From: JAENVT01 sp031370825
GTDB taxonomy: Bacteria; Actinomycetota; Acidimicrobiia; Acidimicrobiales; Ilumatobacteraceae
NCBI GenBank assembly: GCA_031370825.1
Contig: JANMRB010000108.1
Coordinates: 5,695 to 69,694, forward strand
Direction: 5' to 3'
DNA length: 64,000 bases
A program made the translations under genes and the position numbers. The notes under the pieces are model-generated. The model was not told the origin of the DNA. It made no database searches and saw nothing but the letters and a program-made list of their open reading frames with translations. Shown one piece after another: positions 25,391-33,377 of this stretch; position 1 is the stretch's first letter, and each line of letters opens with the position of its first letter.

Positions 25391-26299
25391 GTGAAGGAAC
25401 GGCTCTGTCTGCTCACCGTCCATGCCCATCCCGACGACGAAGCATCGAAGGGCGCGCCGACCATGGCGATGTACAAAGCTCAGGGAGTGCACACCGTGCT
25501 GGTGTGCTGTACCGGCGGCGAGGAGGGCGAGATGCAGAACCCGGCGCTGCGCGAACCTGGCCAGCCATTCCACGGATTGACTGCCGACGAGGAGAAGCAT
25601 CGGCTGGCCGAGCTTCGTGCGGACGAGTTGGCTAGATCCGCTGAGATCATCGGGTTCGACGAGGTCGTCATGCTCGGCTATCGCGACTCGGGAATGGTCG
25701 ATACCGATCCCAACAATCATCCGGAATCCTTCAATCAGGCTCCCCTCGACGAGGCGGTCGGTCGTCTGGTCGCGGTTATTCGTGACCAGCGCGCGGATGT
25801 GATCATCACCTACGGCGACGATCAGAGTGGCTACCCACATCCCGACCACCTCAAGGTGCACGACATCTCGGTGCTGGCCTGGGAACGTGCCGGCGACCCG
25901 GCCTGGTATCCGGGGCTCGGTGAGCCGCATCAACCGCAGAAGTTGTACTACTCGGTGTGGGCCAAGGCTCGCCTGGCCGCGGTCCATCAGGCGATGATCG
26001 ATCTGCGCGGCGAGTCGCCCTTCGATCAGAATTGGCTCGACCGGCCGGGTCACGACGATCGGATCACCACACGGCTCGACGTCCGCAACTTCATGTGGGC
26101 CCGTAGCGGGGCCCTGCGCGCACACGCCACGCAGGTCGACCCGAACGAGCCGTGGTGGTTCGGTTTGACGGATGACGAACTTGTCGAGGTCTATCCGTGG
26201 GAGGATTGGATCCTTGCTCGCTCCTTGGTCGGCTCGCCGGCATCCGGGGAGTTGGAGACGGATCTGTTCGCCGGAATTCGGGCACCGGTCTCGCCGTGA
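25391..26299 (+). CDS. mca: Mycothiol S-conjugate amidase
   Basis: Mca hydrolyses mycothiol conjugates to release mercapturates for export, a detoxification step limited to mycothiol-making actinobacteria. The 302 aa carry the LmbE/PIG-L zinc site: TVHAHPDDEASKGA near the start and YPHPDHLKVHD in the middle. GEEGEMQNPALREP and the C-terminal YPWEDWILARSLV favour Mca over the deacetylase MshB. GTG start, leaderless by its TAGCGT box. The SCP2 gene overlaps the stop by 4 nt. Confidence 0.88.
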   Translation: MKERLCLLTVHAHPDDEASKGAPTMAMYKAQGVHTVLVCCTGGEEGEMQNPALREPGQPFHGLTADEEKHRLAELRADELARSAEIIGFDEVVMLGYRDSGMVDTDPNNHPESFNQAPLDEAVGRLVAVIRDQRADVIITYGDDQSGYPHPDHLKVHDISVLAWERAGDPAWYPGLGEPHQPQKLYYSVWAKARLAAVHQAMIDLRGESPFDQNWLDRPGHDDRITTRLDVRNFMWARSGALRAHATQVDPNEPWWFGLTDDELVEVYPWEDWILARSLVGSPASGELETDLFAGIRAPVSP

Positions 26300-26523
26300 C
26301 GATCCAATACCGGGTCGGCTTCGGCAAGAACGACGAGGCGGTCGACGGTCCTGACGGTGCCGACGTTGTCGTGACGATCGCCGCTGCCGACGCTGCGTTG
26401 GACCCGACGGTGGCATACATGCAAGGCAAGTTGAAGTCGACCGGTTCGACGGCGGCTCTGCTCGAGGTCCTGCGAAATGGCGAGGCAACGGCCGCGATCA
26501 GCCGGCTCGCATCGCGTCCCTGA
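26296..26523 (+). CDS. Small SCP2-like sterol/lipid-binding domain protein
   Basis: This encodes 75 aa from the GTG at 26296, which overlaps the mca stop (GTGA). It has the C-terminal half pattern of SCP-2 domains: ADVVVTIAAADAALDPTVAYMQGKLKSTGS. It is shorter than the usual domain of about 100 residues, so it may be a minimal or trimmed version. Likely role: binding a hydrophobic ligand. Its last 26 nt overlap the 3' end of the convergent deacetylase gene, an unusual tail-to-tail overlap. Confidence 0.7.
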   Translation: MTIQYRVGFGKNDEAVDGPDGADVVVTIAAADAALDPTVAYMQGKLKSTGSTAALLEVLRNGEATAAISRLASRP

Positions 26524-27334
26524 GCTGGCGATATCCGATCAACACCGCACCGCTGGCCGCAAGCAGCTCCTCGAGGCGGGTGTCGTTGGTGACCAGGTCG
26601 TAGTCATCGATCCAGCCGGGTGCCGCGTCGGTCAGCGCCCGGACTTCGAGGGTGTCAATGGCCGGTTGTACGTGGATCTCAGTGACGCCTGGCTGGAGTG
26701 TGCGCACTTCCTCGTAGACCCGTTCGCGGCTGCCGGAGCGCCAGTCGTGATTGAAGTGATCGGGGAAGACCACGCCTTCTTCGGCGGCCAGATGCCGAAA
26801 CGGGAAGCCGGCCTGGTCCGCGGTGATCGTCGAGGGCAGGCGGATCGGCAGGCTGAACTCGACCGCGAGCTCGATGTAGACGTCGAAGAACTCGGGACGA
26901 AGGGTGATAGCCGTGAGGTGCGGTGTGAGGTGGGTGACATCGATGTCCCACGCGATCGCTCGTTCGATCTGGGCGCGGCATTCGCGTAGCACCTCCTCGG
27001 TGTCGGCGTGCTCCCACAGGTCGGCGATGCGCCGAGGAAACCCGGCCTCCCCACTGAGCAGCGATGGTGCATGCGTGATCGGGCCGAACCGGTACGCCTC
27101 GTACTCGCAGTTGAGGGTCAGGTGAACACCGATGTCATCGGTGGTCCGGTAGCGCAGGGCGGCGTCGCGAGCCCATGGCGCCGGCACCATGATCGACGCG
27201 CAGGTTGCCACTCCTTCCCGAAGGGCGCCGTACACACCGACATTTGCCGAGTGGGACGCGCCCAGGTCGTCGCACGAGATGATCAGCAGCTTGGCGTCGT
27301 CGTCGTATCCGAGACGTTCGGCGAGTGCGGCCAT
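26498..27334 (-). CDS. ChbG/YdjC-like carbohydrate deacetylase
   Basis: This 278-aa protein matches the YdjC/ChbG fold, metal-dependent deacetylases acting on acetylated oligosaccharides such as chitobiose. Metal-site features are IISCDDLGASHSAN near the N-terminus, IGVHLTLNCEYE and DVTHLTPHLTAITLRPEF. ATG 27334 is preferred to the TTG at 27337. The context (Mca, SCP2, nuclease) does not reveal a substrate. Confidence 0.85.
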   Translation of the reverse strand: MAALAERLGYDDDAKLLIISCDDLGASHSANVGVYGALREGVATCASIMVPAPWARDAALRYRTTDDIGVHLTLNCEYEAYRFGPITHAPSLLSGEAGFPRRIADLWEHADTEEVLRECRAQIERAIAWDIDVTHLTPHLTAITLRPEFFDVYIELAVEFSLPIRLPSTITADQAGFPFRHLAAEEGVVFPDHFNHDWRSGSRERVYEEVRTLQPGVTEIHVQPAIDTLEVRALTDAAPGWIDDYDLVTNDTRLEELLAASGAVLIGYRQLRDAMRAG

Positions 27335-27346
27335 CAACAGCGGAGG

Positions 27347-27856
27347 CTATCCCCTACACCCCGCCCACAGACCGATGTTGTCGCCTTGTGCTGCACGCGA
27401 AGCGGCGACGAATTCGTCGGCATGGGCAACGTTCGGTGGAATCGTGAGCGGACGGGCATATCCCTGGCGGATGATCGTCATGTTGAGGAACTGCCCGTCT
27501 CCTGCCAGGTAGACGTAGGCGAGCATCCGTCCGAAATCGTCTCGAGCGACAACGTCTCGTTCCAGGTGTAGCGGCACGTCGGCAGGTAGCAACGACTTCG
27601 TGAACCTCGTTGCTTCTGGTCCGTAGCACTGCACAGGTGTGTTGGGCTTCTTGGTCTCGGGGGTATCGATGCCGATCAGGCGAACCCGCTCGCGGTGGCC
27701 GCCGATGTTGACATCGATCGTGTCGCCATCGATGACGGAGATCATGGTTGCATTGATGCCGAGGGTGGTTGGTGTGGTCGCCGGTTTGCTCGACGCCGGC
27801 TGGGAAGCACGACAGGCGGTGGCCAGTACCGCAATGCAGATGAGCGTTCTGCGCAT
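27347..27856 (-). CDS. Secreted staphylococcal-nuclease-like thermonuclease
   Basis: This 169-aa protein has a lipoprotein-type signal (VLATAC) and an SNase OB-fold domain: VIDGDTIDVNIGGHRERVRLIGIDTPE contains the Arg and Asp catalytic residues, and LERDVVARDDFGRMLAYVYL holds the second Arg segment. It should hydrolyse DNA or RNA outside the cytoplasm in a calcium-dependent manner. It is 12 nt downstream of the deacetylase start on the same strand. Confidence 0.88.
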   Translation of the reverse strand: MRRTLICIAVLATACRASQPASSKPATTPTTLGINATMISVIDGDTIDVNIGGHRERVRLIGIDTPETKKPNTPVQCYGPEATRFTKSLLPADVPLHLERDVVARDDFGRMLAYVYLAGDGQFLNMTIIRQGYARPLTIPPNVAHADEFVAASRAAQGDNIGLWAGCRG

Positions 27857-27877
27857 CTACCGGGTTCTATCGGCGCC

Positions 27878-28732
27878 CTAAGGCAACTTGTTGATTCGTC
27901 CGTATGCGGCAACAAGGGCCGCGTAGTTTTCGTCCGTGAACGTCTTGAAGTCGGCATCGCTGAGCGCGGGGTACTCCTCGTTCACGGTGATCACCTCGCG
28001 GCCGAGCCGGTAGAGGCTGATCAGGACATATCGCTGTAGAACACCGTCGGGGCCGCTCAGGTTGAACTGGGCGTAGCTCTCGAAGCCGTTCTGATTCAGG
28101 CTCGGCTCGTCCCTGGTCGCCAAGGTCACGACGGTGTCTGATCCGCTGTCGGTCTGGAACTTCTGGAACTCTTTGGCCCGGCACGTCGCCCACTCGTCGC
28201 TGTTGACCACGCTGACATAGTCGACCGCGGCGGCTTCGTCGGGGAAGGCAATCGAGGAGGAGCTCGTGAACGCGCCCGTCGTGCCCAACTGCATCGTCGG
28301 ACCGAACTGACCGCCGCCATTGCTCACCAGGCTGAGCGCACCACTCGGTCGGTAGCCGCACGACGCAGGATCGGGTGTGGACGCCCCGCCGGGCGAGAAC
28401 TGGACCCACGCTGACGAAAAGTCGCCGGCTTGCAGGACGCCGGCCGATGCCAGCGTCTGATCGGCAACGTTGACCGGACGTGGGTCCGCAGTCGTCGAGG
28501 GTGCGTCGGACGTTGCAGTCGTCGAGGAGGTCGCTGGTTCGCTGGTGGTCGTCTGCGGCGAAGTCGACTCGACCGAGGTCTCAATCGACGTGGAGGCAGG
28601 ACCCTCCGTGGAGGACGCCGCTGTGACCGCAGACGCCACGGTCGATGCCGTCGAGTCGGACGATGAGCCACAAGCAGTTGCCAACGTCGCGACCACACAG
28701 GCCATCCATGCCAACTTCATCCGTCCCGCCAT
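27878..28732 (-). CDS. Lipoprotein with Thr/Ser-rich spacer, unknown
   Basis: This encodes 284 aa from ATG 28732, which has GGGAG 6 nt upstream; an internal ATG at 28720 is possible. The signal ends in LATAC (lipobox), followed by a Ser/Thr/Ala-rich spacer of about 70 residues and a C-terminal domain of about 190 residues with two Cys (PDPASCGYRPSG and EWATCRAKEF), resembling PknH-like or sensor-type extracellular domains of actinobacteria (YVSVVNSDEWATCRAKEFQKFQ). No function assigned. Confidence 0.7.
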   Translation of the reverse strand: MAGRMKLAWMACVVATLATACGSSSDSTASTVASAVTAASSTEGPASTSIETSVESTSPQTTTSEPATSSTTATSDAPSTTADPRPVNVADQTLASAGVLQAGDFSSAWVQFSPGGASTPDPASCGYRPSGALSLVSNGGGQFGPTMQLGTTGAFTSSSSIAFPDEAAAVDYVSVVNSDEWATCRAKEFQKFQTDSGSDTVVTLATRDEPSLNQNGFESYAQFNLSGPDGVLQRYVLISLYRLGREVITVNEEYPALSDADFKTFTDENYAALVAAYGRINKLP

Positions 28733-28795
28733 CTGGATCTCCCGGTTCCCGTGTCGATACGTCTGCCTGTATCCCGCGATGCCAAACCATCAGCC

Positions 28796-28801
28796 TACGG
28801 T
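28796..28801 (+). promoter_or_regulatory. -10 box TACGGT of nudC
   Basis: TACGGT ends 7 nt before the ATG at 28809, which decides that start within a longer open frame. Confidence 0.45.
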
Positions 28802-28808
28802 GGTGGTC

Positions 28809-29573
28809 ATGCCGATATTCACGCCATCGCATTCATCACCTGCGGCGTCGTCGGCACATCGTTACTTCCACGTCGTCGGCACGTCGGTGTGGGTGACCGA
28901 GACGGTTCTCGACGTGGACTGGTCGGCCCACTTCCTCGGAATGCTCGGCGACGAGGCTTGCTGGGGTGTCGACGTTCCGGACGGTCATGATCCTGCAGAC
29001 GGCGCTGCTGTCGATCTGTACTCGTTCTTCGGCAGTGCCGGTGAGGTCGAGTGGATGGTCGCCGGCAGAGCGGTGCAGCTCGTCGAGTGGGCGCGCACCC
29101 ATCGTTATTGCGGTCGCTGCGGTACCCCCACCGAGCAGCAGCTCGGCGAGCGGGCAATGAGATGCCCGTCGTGCGGCCTGTTGGCATTTCCAAGATTGGC
29201 GCCGGCGATGATCACCCTGGTGTCGAAGGGTGACCAGGCCTTGCTGGCCCGCGGTGTCCAGTTCCGCAGCCCGCTGTACAGCTGCCTCGCCGGATTCGTC
29301 GAACCGGGCGAGTCTCTGGAGGGAGCGGTCGTTCGCGAGGTCCGCGAGGAGGTCGGCATCGAAGTCGACGATGTCCGCTACTGGGGCAGCCAGCCGTGGC
29401 CTTTTCCACACAGCCTGATGGTCGGCTTCACTGCCAAGTGGAAGTCGGGCGAGATCGACATCGACCCCACCGAGATCATCGACGCCCGGTGGTTCCGTCG
29501 CGACGAACTGCCGGCCATCCCGCCGCCGATCTCGATAGCCCGAAAGCTGATCGACGCATGGGTTGCGGAGTAG
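28809..29573 (+). CDS. nudC: NADH pyrophosphatase / NAD-decapping hydrolase
   Basis: This 254-aa Nudix enzyme cleaves NAD(H) to NMN(H) and AMP and may remove NAD caps from RNA. The order is an N-terminal domain, a zinc ribbon (HRYCGRCGTP, RCPSCGLL), the Nudix box (GFVEPGESLEGAVVREVREEVG with its glutamates), and the NudC-specific SQPWPFPHSLM after it. Start ATG 28809 is fixed by the TACGGT box. Downstream lies a MITE-like element, then the convergent S9 peptidase. Confidence 0.94.
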   Translation: MPIFTPSHSSPAASSAHRYFHVVGTSVWVTETVLDVDWSAHFLGMLGDEACWGVDVPDGHDPADGAAVDLYSFFGSAGEVEWMVAGRAVQLVEWARTHRYCGRCGTPTEQQLGERAMRCPSCGLLAFPRLAPAMITLVSKGDQALLARGVQFRSPLYSCLAGFVEPGESLEGAVVREVREEVGIEVDDVRYWGSQPWPFPHSLMVGFTAKWKSGEIDIDPTEIIDARWFRRDELPAIPPPISIARKLIDAWVAE

Positions 29574-29586
29574 TCACGACGCTTTC

Positions 29587-29858
29587 AGTTCGGCAGCAAG
29601 ATGAGACGAAATGGGTACAATTCCGAACTTGATTCTCGGCGTTCACCTGTGCACTCAACTGTGATATCCGCGCCGATGGCACCTGGCGCGGGAGCGCCAG
29701 AACGACGCCTTCGGGGCGGTCTCGACTCAGCGTTTGAAGGTTGCGGCCCCGTATAGGTGAGGACACAACCGGTCGCCGCGAGGAGGCGTTGAACTGCCAC
29801 CCCGCGGCGCTGCTCGGCGCTCGGGCCGTACCCATTTATCTCACCTTGCTGGCGAACT
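29587..29858. mobile_element. MITE-like element with 31-32-bp terminal inverted repeats
   Basis: A left repeat at 29587-29618 beginning AGTTCGGCAGCAAG is matched by an inverted right repeat at 29828-29858 (AGTTCGCCAGCAAG on the minus strand). They agree at about 28 positions with one indel and both end in AAATGGGTAC. The 209-nt interior has no coding frame but includes CTGGCGC-GGGA-GCGCCAG and CGCC-TTCG-GGGCG hairpins. No transposase and no clear target duplication. The right end abuts the peptidase stop codon. The alternative is a large bidirectional terminator. Confidence 0.5.
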
Positions 29859-31861
29859 CACGAAGCTGCGAGGTGCTCGGCGAAGAAGTCGAGGATGATC
29901 TCGGCACGCTGGCGGCGGTGGATCGGTGACCCGCTGCGCGACAACTCGTGTCCCTCCCCAGGGAACCGGTAGAACGTCACGTCCTTGCCGAGCAGACGCA
30001 TGGCGACGAACAGCTCCTCAGCCTGACTGATGGGACACCGATGGTCCTGCTCGCTGTGGATGATCAACATCGGTACGTTGATGTCGCGCACGAACCGGAT
30101 CGGTGAGATCCGGACGTACTCCTCCGGGTCATCGATCGGGCTGGGACCTACCTCGACGCGGAAGATCGTGGCGATGTCGCTCGTGAACTCCTCGGTCAAC
30201 ATGTTGTTGACTGCCCGCTCGCTGCAAATCGCCTTGAACCGGTCGCCGTGGCGGCCGGCCAACCAGGTGGCCATAAAACCGCCATAGCTCCCGCCCAGCA
30301 TCCCGACCCTATCTCGGTCGCAGAACGGGTAACGCTCCAGTGCGTTGTCGAGCACTGCGAGCACGTCTTCGACATCGACGGTTCCCCACCCGGTTCCCTG
30401 TACTGCGTGGTGCTTCGGGCCGAGGATCGATTGGCCCCACGATTGCTCTCGTCCCGATCCGCCGCGCGGGTTGCTCATGATCACGACGAACCCGGCCGCT
30501 GACTGCACTTGCGATTCGTCGAAGAAGGATTCCCCGTACTGAGTGTGCGGGCCGCCATGGACGTTGAGCAGCACCGGGTACTTCTTCGAGGGGTCGAAGT
30601 CGGCGGGACGCATGATCCACGCGTCGACTTCATCGCTTCCGTCGGTGCACGGCACGGCGAACTTCTCCCACGTGTTGGGTCTGGTCAGCGATCGGTAGCT
30701 GTCGGCGAACGACGTCAGGCGTCGTGGGCTGCCGTCGGCATCCACGAAGATGTCGCTGACAGCGTCGACGGCTGCCGCCGCGTACGCGATGGTTCCGCCC
30801 GCGGCATCGAACGAGTCGACACTGATGGGGCCCGACGTGGTTCGCTTTGGTGCCGAGGCATCGAGGCAGACACGGTAGACGTGCGTCTCGCCGCGGTCTT
30901 CAGCGGCGGCAAGCAACGTCGAGTCGTCGAGCCACGACAGCGCCATTCCGCCAGACGTGGTCTCGAAGGTGCGATCGAGATCTCGCGTCAGCCAGCGGTG
31001 CTCACCCCCGCTTGCCGGCACAACACCGACGTGAACGTTCTGGGGGTAGGTCTTCGAATCGTCGGCGCCGAGAAAGGCCACCTGAGATCCATCCGGCGAA
31101 ACGGTGGGTGCGCTGTAGGAGCCGCTGAGCCCGGTGAGAGCGTCGATGTCCCCGTCGAGCGAGACCGAGTACAGCGCGCTCGCAAAGTCGAGGTCCCACG
31201 TGTCGTGGCGTTGGGCGCTGAGCACCAGACCGCTGGAGTCGGGCTTCCATGCGATCGAGCTGTGCTGGAACTCGCCGGGTGTGAGGTTGCGTGGCGCACT
31301 GGTGCCGTCGGCCGCGACCACGTACAAGTGACTGGGCCGGTCGAAGATCCATCCTTCGTTGTCGAGCTTGCTGAAGAACCTCTCGACCTTGCGCGGTGCT
31401 TGCCAGCTCTCGTCCTCGGCCTCGTACCGCTCGTGCCGCGTGTGGCTGATGAAAGCGATCCATCGACCGTCAGGGCTCCACGAGACCTCGTCGATGCCGT
31501 CCGGCATCGTCGCAATGGTGCGCGTCTCGCCGGCGGCAGCAACGGGGAGGACGTGGAGTGTGGCTTCGGCCTTCTTCGCGCCACGCTTCGATGCGAAGGC
31601 AAGCGATCGTCCGTCGGGGCTCCACGCCGGCGCAGTGTCGTGTTCGCCGGCGGTGATCGCTCGAGGTGTTGACGACCCGTCGGTGGCCGCCAGCCAGATC
31701 TGCGACAGGTTCTTGTTCTTCGCCATGTCCACCCGACCGACCACGAAGGCGACCATCGAACCATCAGGTGACACCGCCGGGCCCTTGGCCTGAACGATGT
31801 TGCCGAGGACCCGATCGGCAATCCGGGCGTGCTTGCTCAAGTCTTTTTCATCGCTGCTCAT
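29858..31861 (-). CDS. S9-family peptidase (acyl-peptide hydrolase/DPP-like)
   Basis: This 667-aa serine peptidase has a WD40-like/TolB beta-propeller of about 400 residues (repeated SPDG motifs such as APAWSPDGRSLAFASK and VSWSPDGRWIAFIS) and an alpha/beta hydrolase domain. The triad is visible: Ser in GMLGGSYGGFMA, Asp in HSEQDHRCP and His in GEGHELS. There is no signal peptide, so it acts in the cytoplasm on oligopeptides. ATG 31861 is set by TACGGT 7 nt upstream. Confidence 0.93.
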   Translation of the reverse strand: MSSDEKDLSKHARIADRVLGNIVQAKGPAVSPDGSMVAFVVGRVDMAKNKNLSQIWLAATDGSSTPRAITAGEHDTAPAWSPDGRSLAFASKRGAKKAEATLHVLPVAAAGETRTIATMPDGIDEVSWSPDGRWIAFISHTRHERYEAEDESWQAPRKVERFFSKLDNEGWIFDRPSHLYVVAADGTSAPRNLTPGEFQHSSIAWKPDSSGLVLSAQRHDTWDLDFASALYSVSLDGDIDALTGLSGSYSAPTVSPDGSQVAFLGADDSKTYPQNVHVGVVPASGGEHRWLTRDLDRTFETTSGGMALSWLDDSTLLAAAEDRGETHVYRVCLDASAPKRTTSGPISVDSFDAAGGTIAYAAAAVDAVSDIFVDADGSPRRLTSFADSYRSLTRPNTWEKFAVPCTDGSDEVDAWIMRPADFDPSKKYPVLLNVHGGPHTQYGESFFDESQVQSAAGFVVIMSNPRGGSGREQSWGQSILGPKHHAVQGTGWGTVDVEDVLAVLDNALERYPFCDRDRVGMLGGSYGGFMATWLAGRHGDRFKAICSERAVNNMLTEEFTSDIATIFRVEVGPSPIDDPEEYVRISPIRFVRDINVPMLIIHSEQDHRCPISQAEELFVAMRLLGKDVTFYRFPGEGHELSRSGSPIHRRQRAEIILDFFAEHLAAS

Positions 31862-31868
31862 GGTGCCG

Positions 31869-31874
31869 ACCGTA
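31869..31874 (-). promoter_or_regulatory. -10 box TACGGT of the S9 peptidase gene
   Basis: TACGGT ends 7 nt before the ATG at 31861. The divergent gene at 31898 has CACGAT 6 nt before its ATG, so two leaderless starts lie only 36 nt apart. Confidence 0.45.
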
Positions 31875-31897
31875 GCGCGGTGTGCCACGATCCGAGG

Positions 31898-32623
31898 ATG
31901 GAAACCAACGAGCTGATCGCGGCGCTCGATCGCGATTCTGCGGCGTTCGTGGATGCCTGCGAGGCCGCCGGGTTGACGGCCGCTGTGCCTTCGTGCCCTG
32001 GCTGGACCGTCGCTGACCTGTTGTGGCACCTCATCGAAGTTCAGCACTTCTGGCAAACGATCGTGGCCGAGCACAGCTCGGATCCGCGCGGGTACGAGCA
32101 GCCACCCAAACCAGCCGACGAAGCTCTGGTCGAGATGTACCGCCAGGTCCGGGCAGGGCTCTTGGCGACTCTCACCGAAGCCGATCCAGGGTCACCGAAC
32201 TGGACCTGGTCGAACGACAACACGGCCGGCTTCGTGATCCGCCGAATGGCACAGGAGACGGCAGTGCACCTGTGGGACGCCGCCGACGCTGCTGGTTCGG
32301 CAAGGCCCATAGAGGCCGGCCTTGCCAGCGACGGCACAGATGAGTTCCTGACGCACTTCCTTCCGCACGCCACGAAGGGTGCCGATCCGGTTGGTGGCTC
32401 GGTGCACCTGCACTGCGGCGATGTGCCGGGGGAGTGGACGGTCAGCGAGGTTGGCGACGAGTTCGTAGTCGTGCCCGAACACGCCAAGGGTGACTGCGCG
32501 ATCCGCGGCGCCGCAAGCGACATCCTGCTCGTCCTATGGCGTCGACTGCCGCTCTCCACGTGTGATGTCATCGGAGACGATGGGGTAGCGGCGCGCTTCA
32601 TCGCCCACACCAATCTCGGCTGA
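31898..32623 (+). CDS. Maleylpyruvate isomerase-fold, mycothiol-dependent protein
   Basis: This 241-aa protein has the DinB-like four-helix domain of mycothiol-dependent maleylpyruvate isomerases (TAAVPSCPGWTVADLLWHLIEVQHFW with the first metal-ligand His, MAQETAVHLWDA with Glu and His) and a C-terminal MDMPI domain (DGVAARFIAHTNLG end). Many genomic members have unknown thiol-transfer substrates. It agrees with mca as a sign of mycothiol metabolism. Confidence 0.85.
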   Translation: METNELIAALDRDSAAFVDACEAAGLTAAVPSCPGWTVADLLWHLIEVQHFWQTIVAEHSSDPRGYEQPPKPADEALVEMYRQVRAGLLATLTEADPGSPNWTWSNDNTAGFVIRRMAQETAVHLWDAADAAGSARPIEAGLASDGTDEFLTHFLPHATKGADPVGGSVHLHCGDVPGEWTVSEVGDEFVVVPEHAKGDCAIRGAASDILLVLWRRLPLSTCDVIGDDGVAARFIAHTNLG

Positions 32624-32652
32624 CCGTCGATCGGCAGTCTGATAGGGGACCG

Positions 32653-33375
32653 TCAGGCGTCGCGGCGGACCAGTACCTGGCGCACGAGGTCCTCGAACAA
32701 CGCCAGGTGATCATCACGATGCCGTAGCAGTTCCGGATGCCATTGCACGCCGAGCACGGCAGGGGCTGCGTCGATCTCGATGGCTTCGATGTGGCCGTCG
32801 TGGTTGCGGGCTACGGAACGAACTCCCGGCCCCAGTCGATCGATCACCTGATGGTGCATCGAGTTCACTCCCAGCGCCTCGGTACCGAGGATCGTGGCGA
32901 GCCGCGATGCGGGATCGATGTCGACGCCGTGCACATCCTGGTTGTACATGTCGACACGCATGTGCTCGTCGACATGCTGTACCAGAGTTCCACCCATCGC
33001 GACGTTGAGAACCTGGATCCCACGACACGTTGCCAACGTCGGAACATTTGATTGCACCGCGGCGCGGGTGATGGCCAGATCGGCAGCGTCGCGCAATGGG
33101 TCGGTCGGTCCGAGCAGCGGGTCGACTGCGGCGTCGTAGTTGGTTGGATCGACATCACAGCCACCGGTGATGACCAGTGCGTCGACGATGTCGAGCATCG
33201 CCATCGCATCGTCCGGATCGACGACGGGAAGCAGCACCGGAAGGGCGCCGGCCTTGCGCACCGCCTTCACGTATGGAGCGCTGACGACGTAGTGCAACGA
33301 GCCGTCGGGATCGCTGCCGACCATCTCGATGTGCGCGGTGATGCCGATCCGCACCGGCGTGGTAGGAGCTCGCAT
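32653..33375 (-). CDS. PuuD-like gamma-glutamyl-GABA hydrolase
   Basis: This class-I glutamine-amidotransferase-like hydrolase has 240 aa. The nucleophile Cys is in LATCRGIQVLN and the His/Glu pair in LGVQWHPELL. PuuD-type enzymes release glutamate from gamma-glutamyl amines. It follows the glutamine-synthetase-like gene by 2 nt, the order expected if that enzyme makes the gamma-glutamyl amine and this one splits the product. Alternative substrates such as gamma-glutamyl ethanolamide pathway products are possible. Confidence 0.88.
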   Translation of the reverse strand: MRAPTTPVRIGITAHIEMVGSDPDGSLHYVVSAPYVKAVRKAGALPVLLPVVDPDDAMAMLDIVDALVITGGCDVDPTNYDAAVDPLLGPTDPLRDAADLAITRAAVQSNVPTLATCRGIQVLNVAMGGTLVQHVDEHMRVDMYNQDVHGVDIDPASRLATILGTEALGVNSMHHQVIDRLGPGVRSVARNHDGHIEAIEIDAAPAVLGVQWHPELLRHRDDHLALFEDLVRQVLVRRDA

Positions 33376-33377
33376 GG

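Noticed and set aside
29587..29858. An insertion sequence
   Set aside because: No transposase frame fits in 272 bp, and no clear target-site duplication is visible; only a MITE-like or terminator reading remains.
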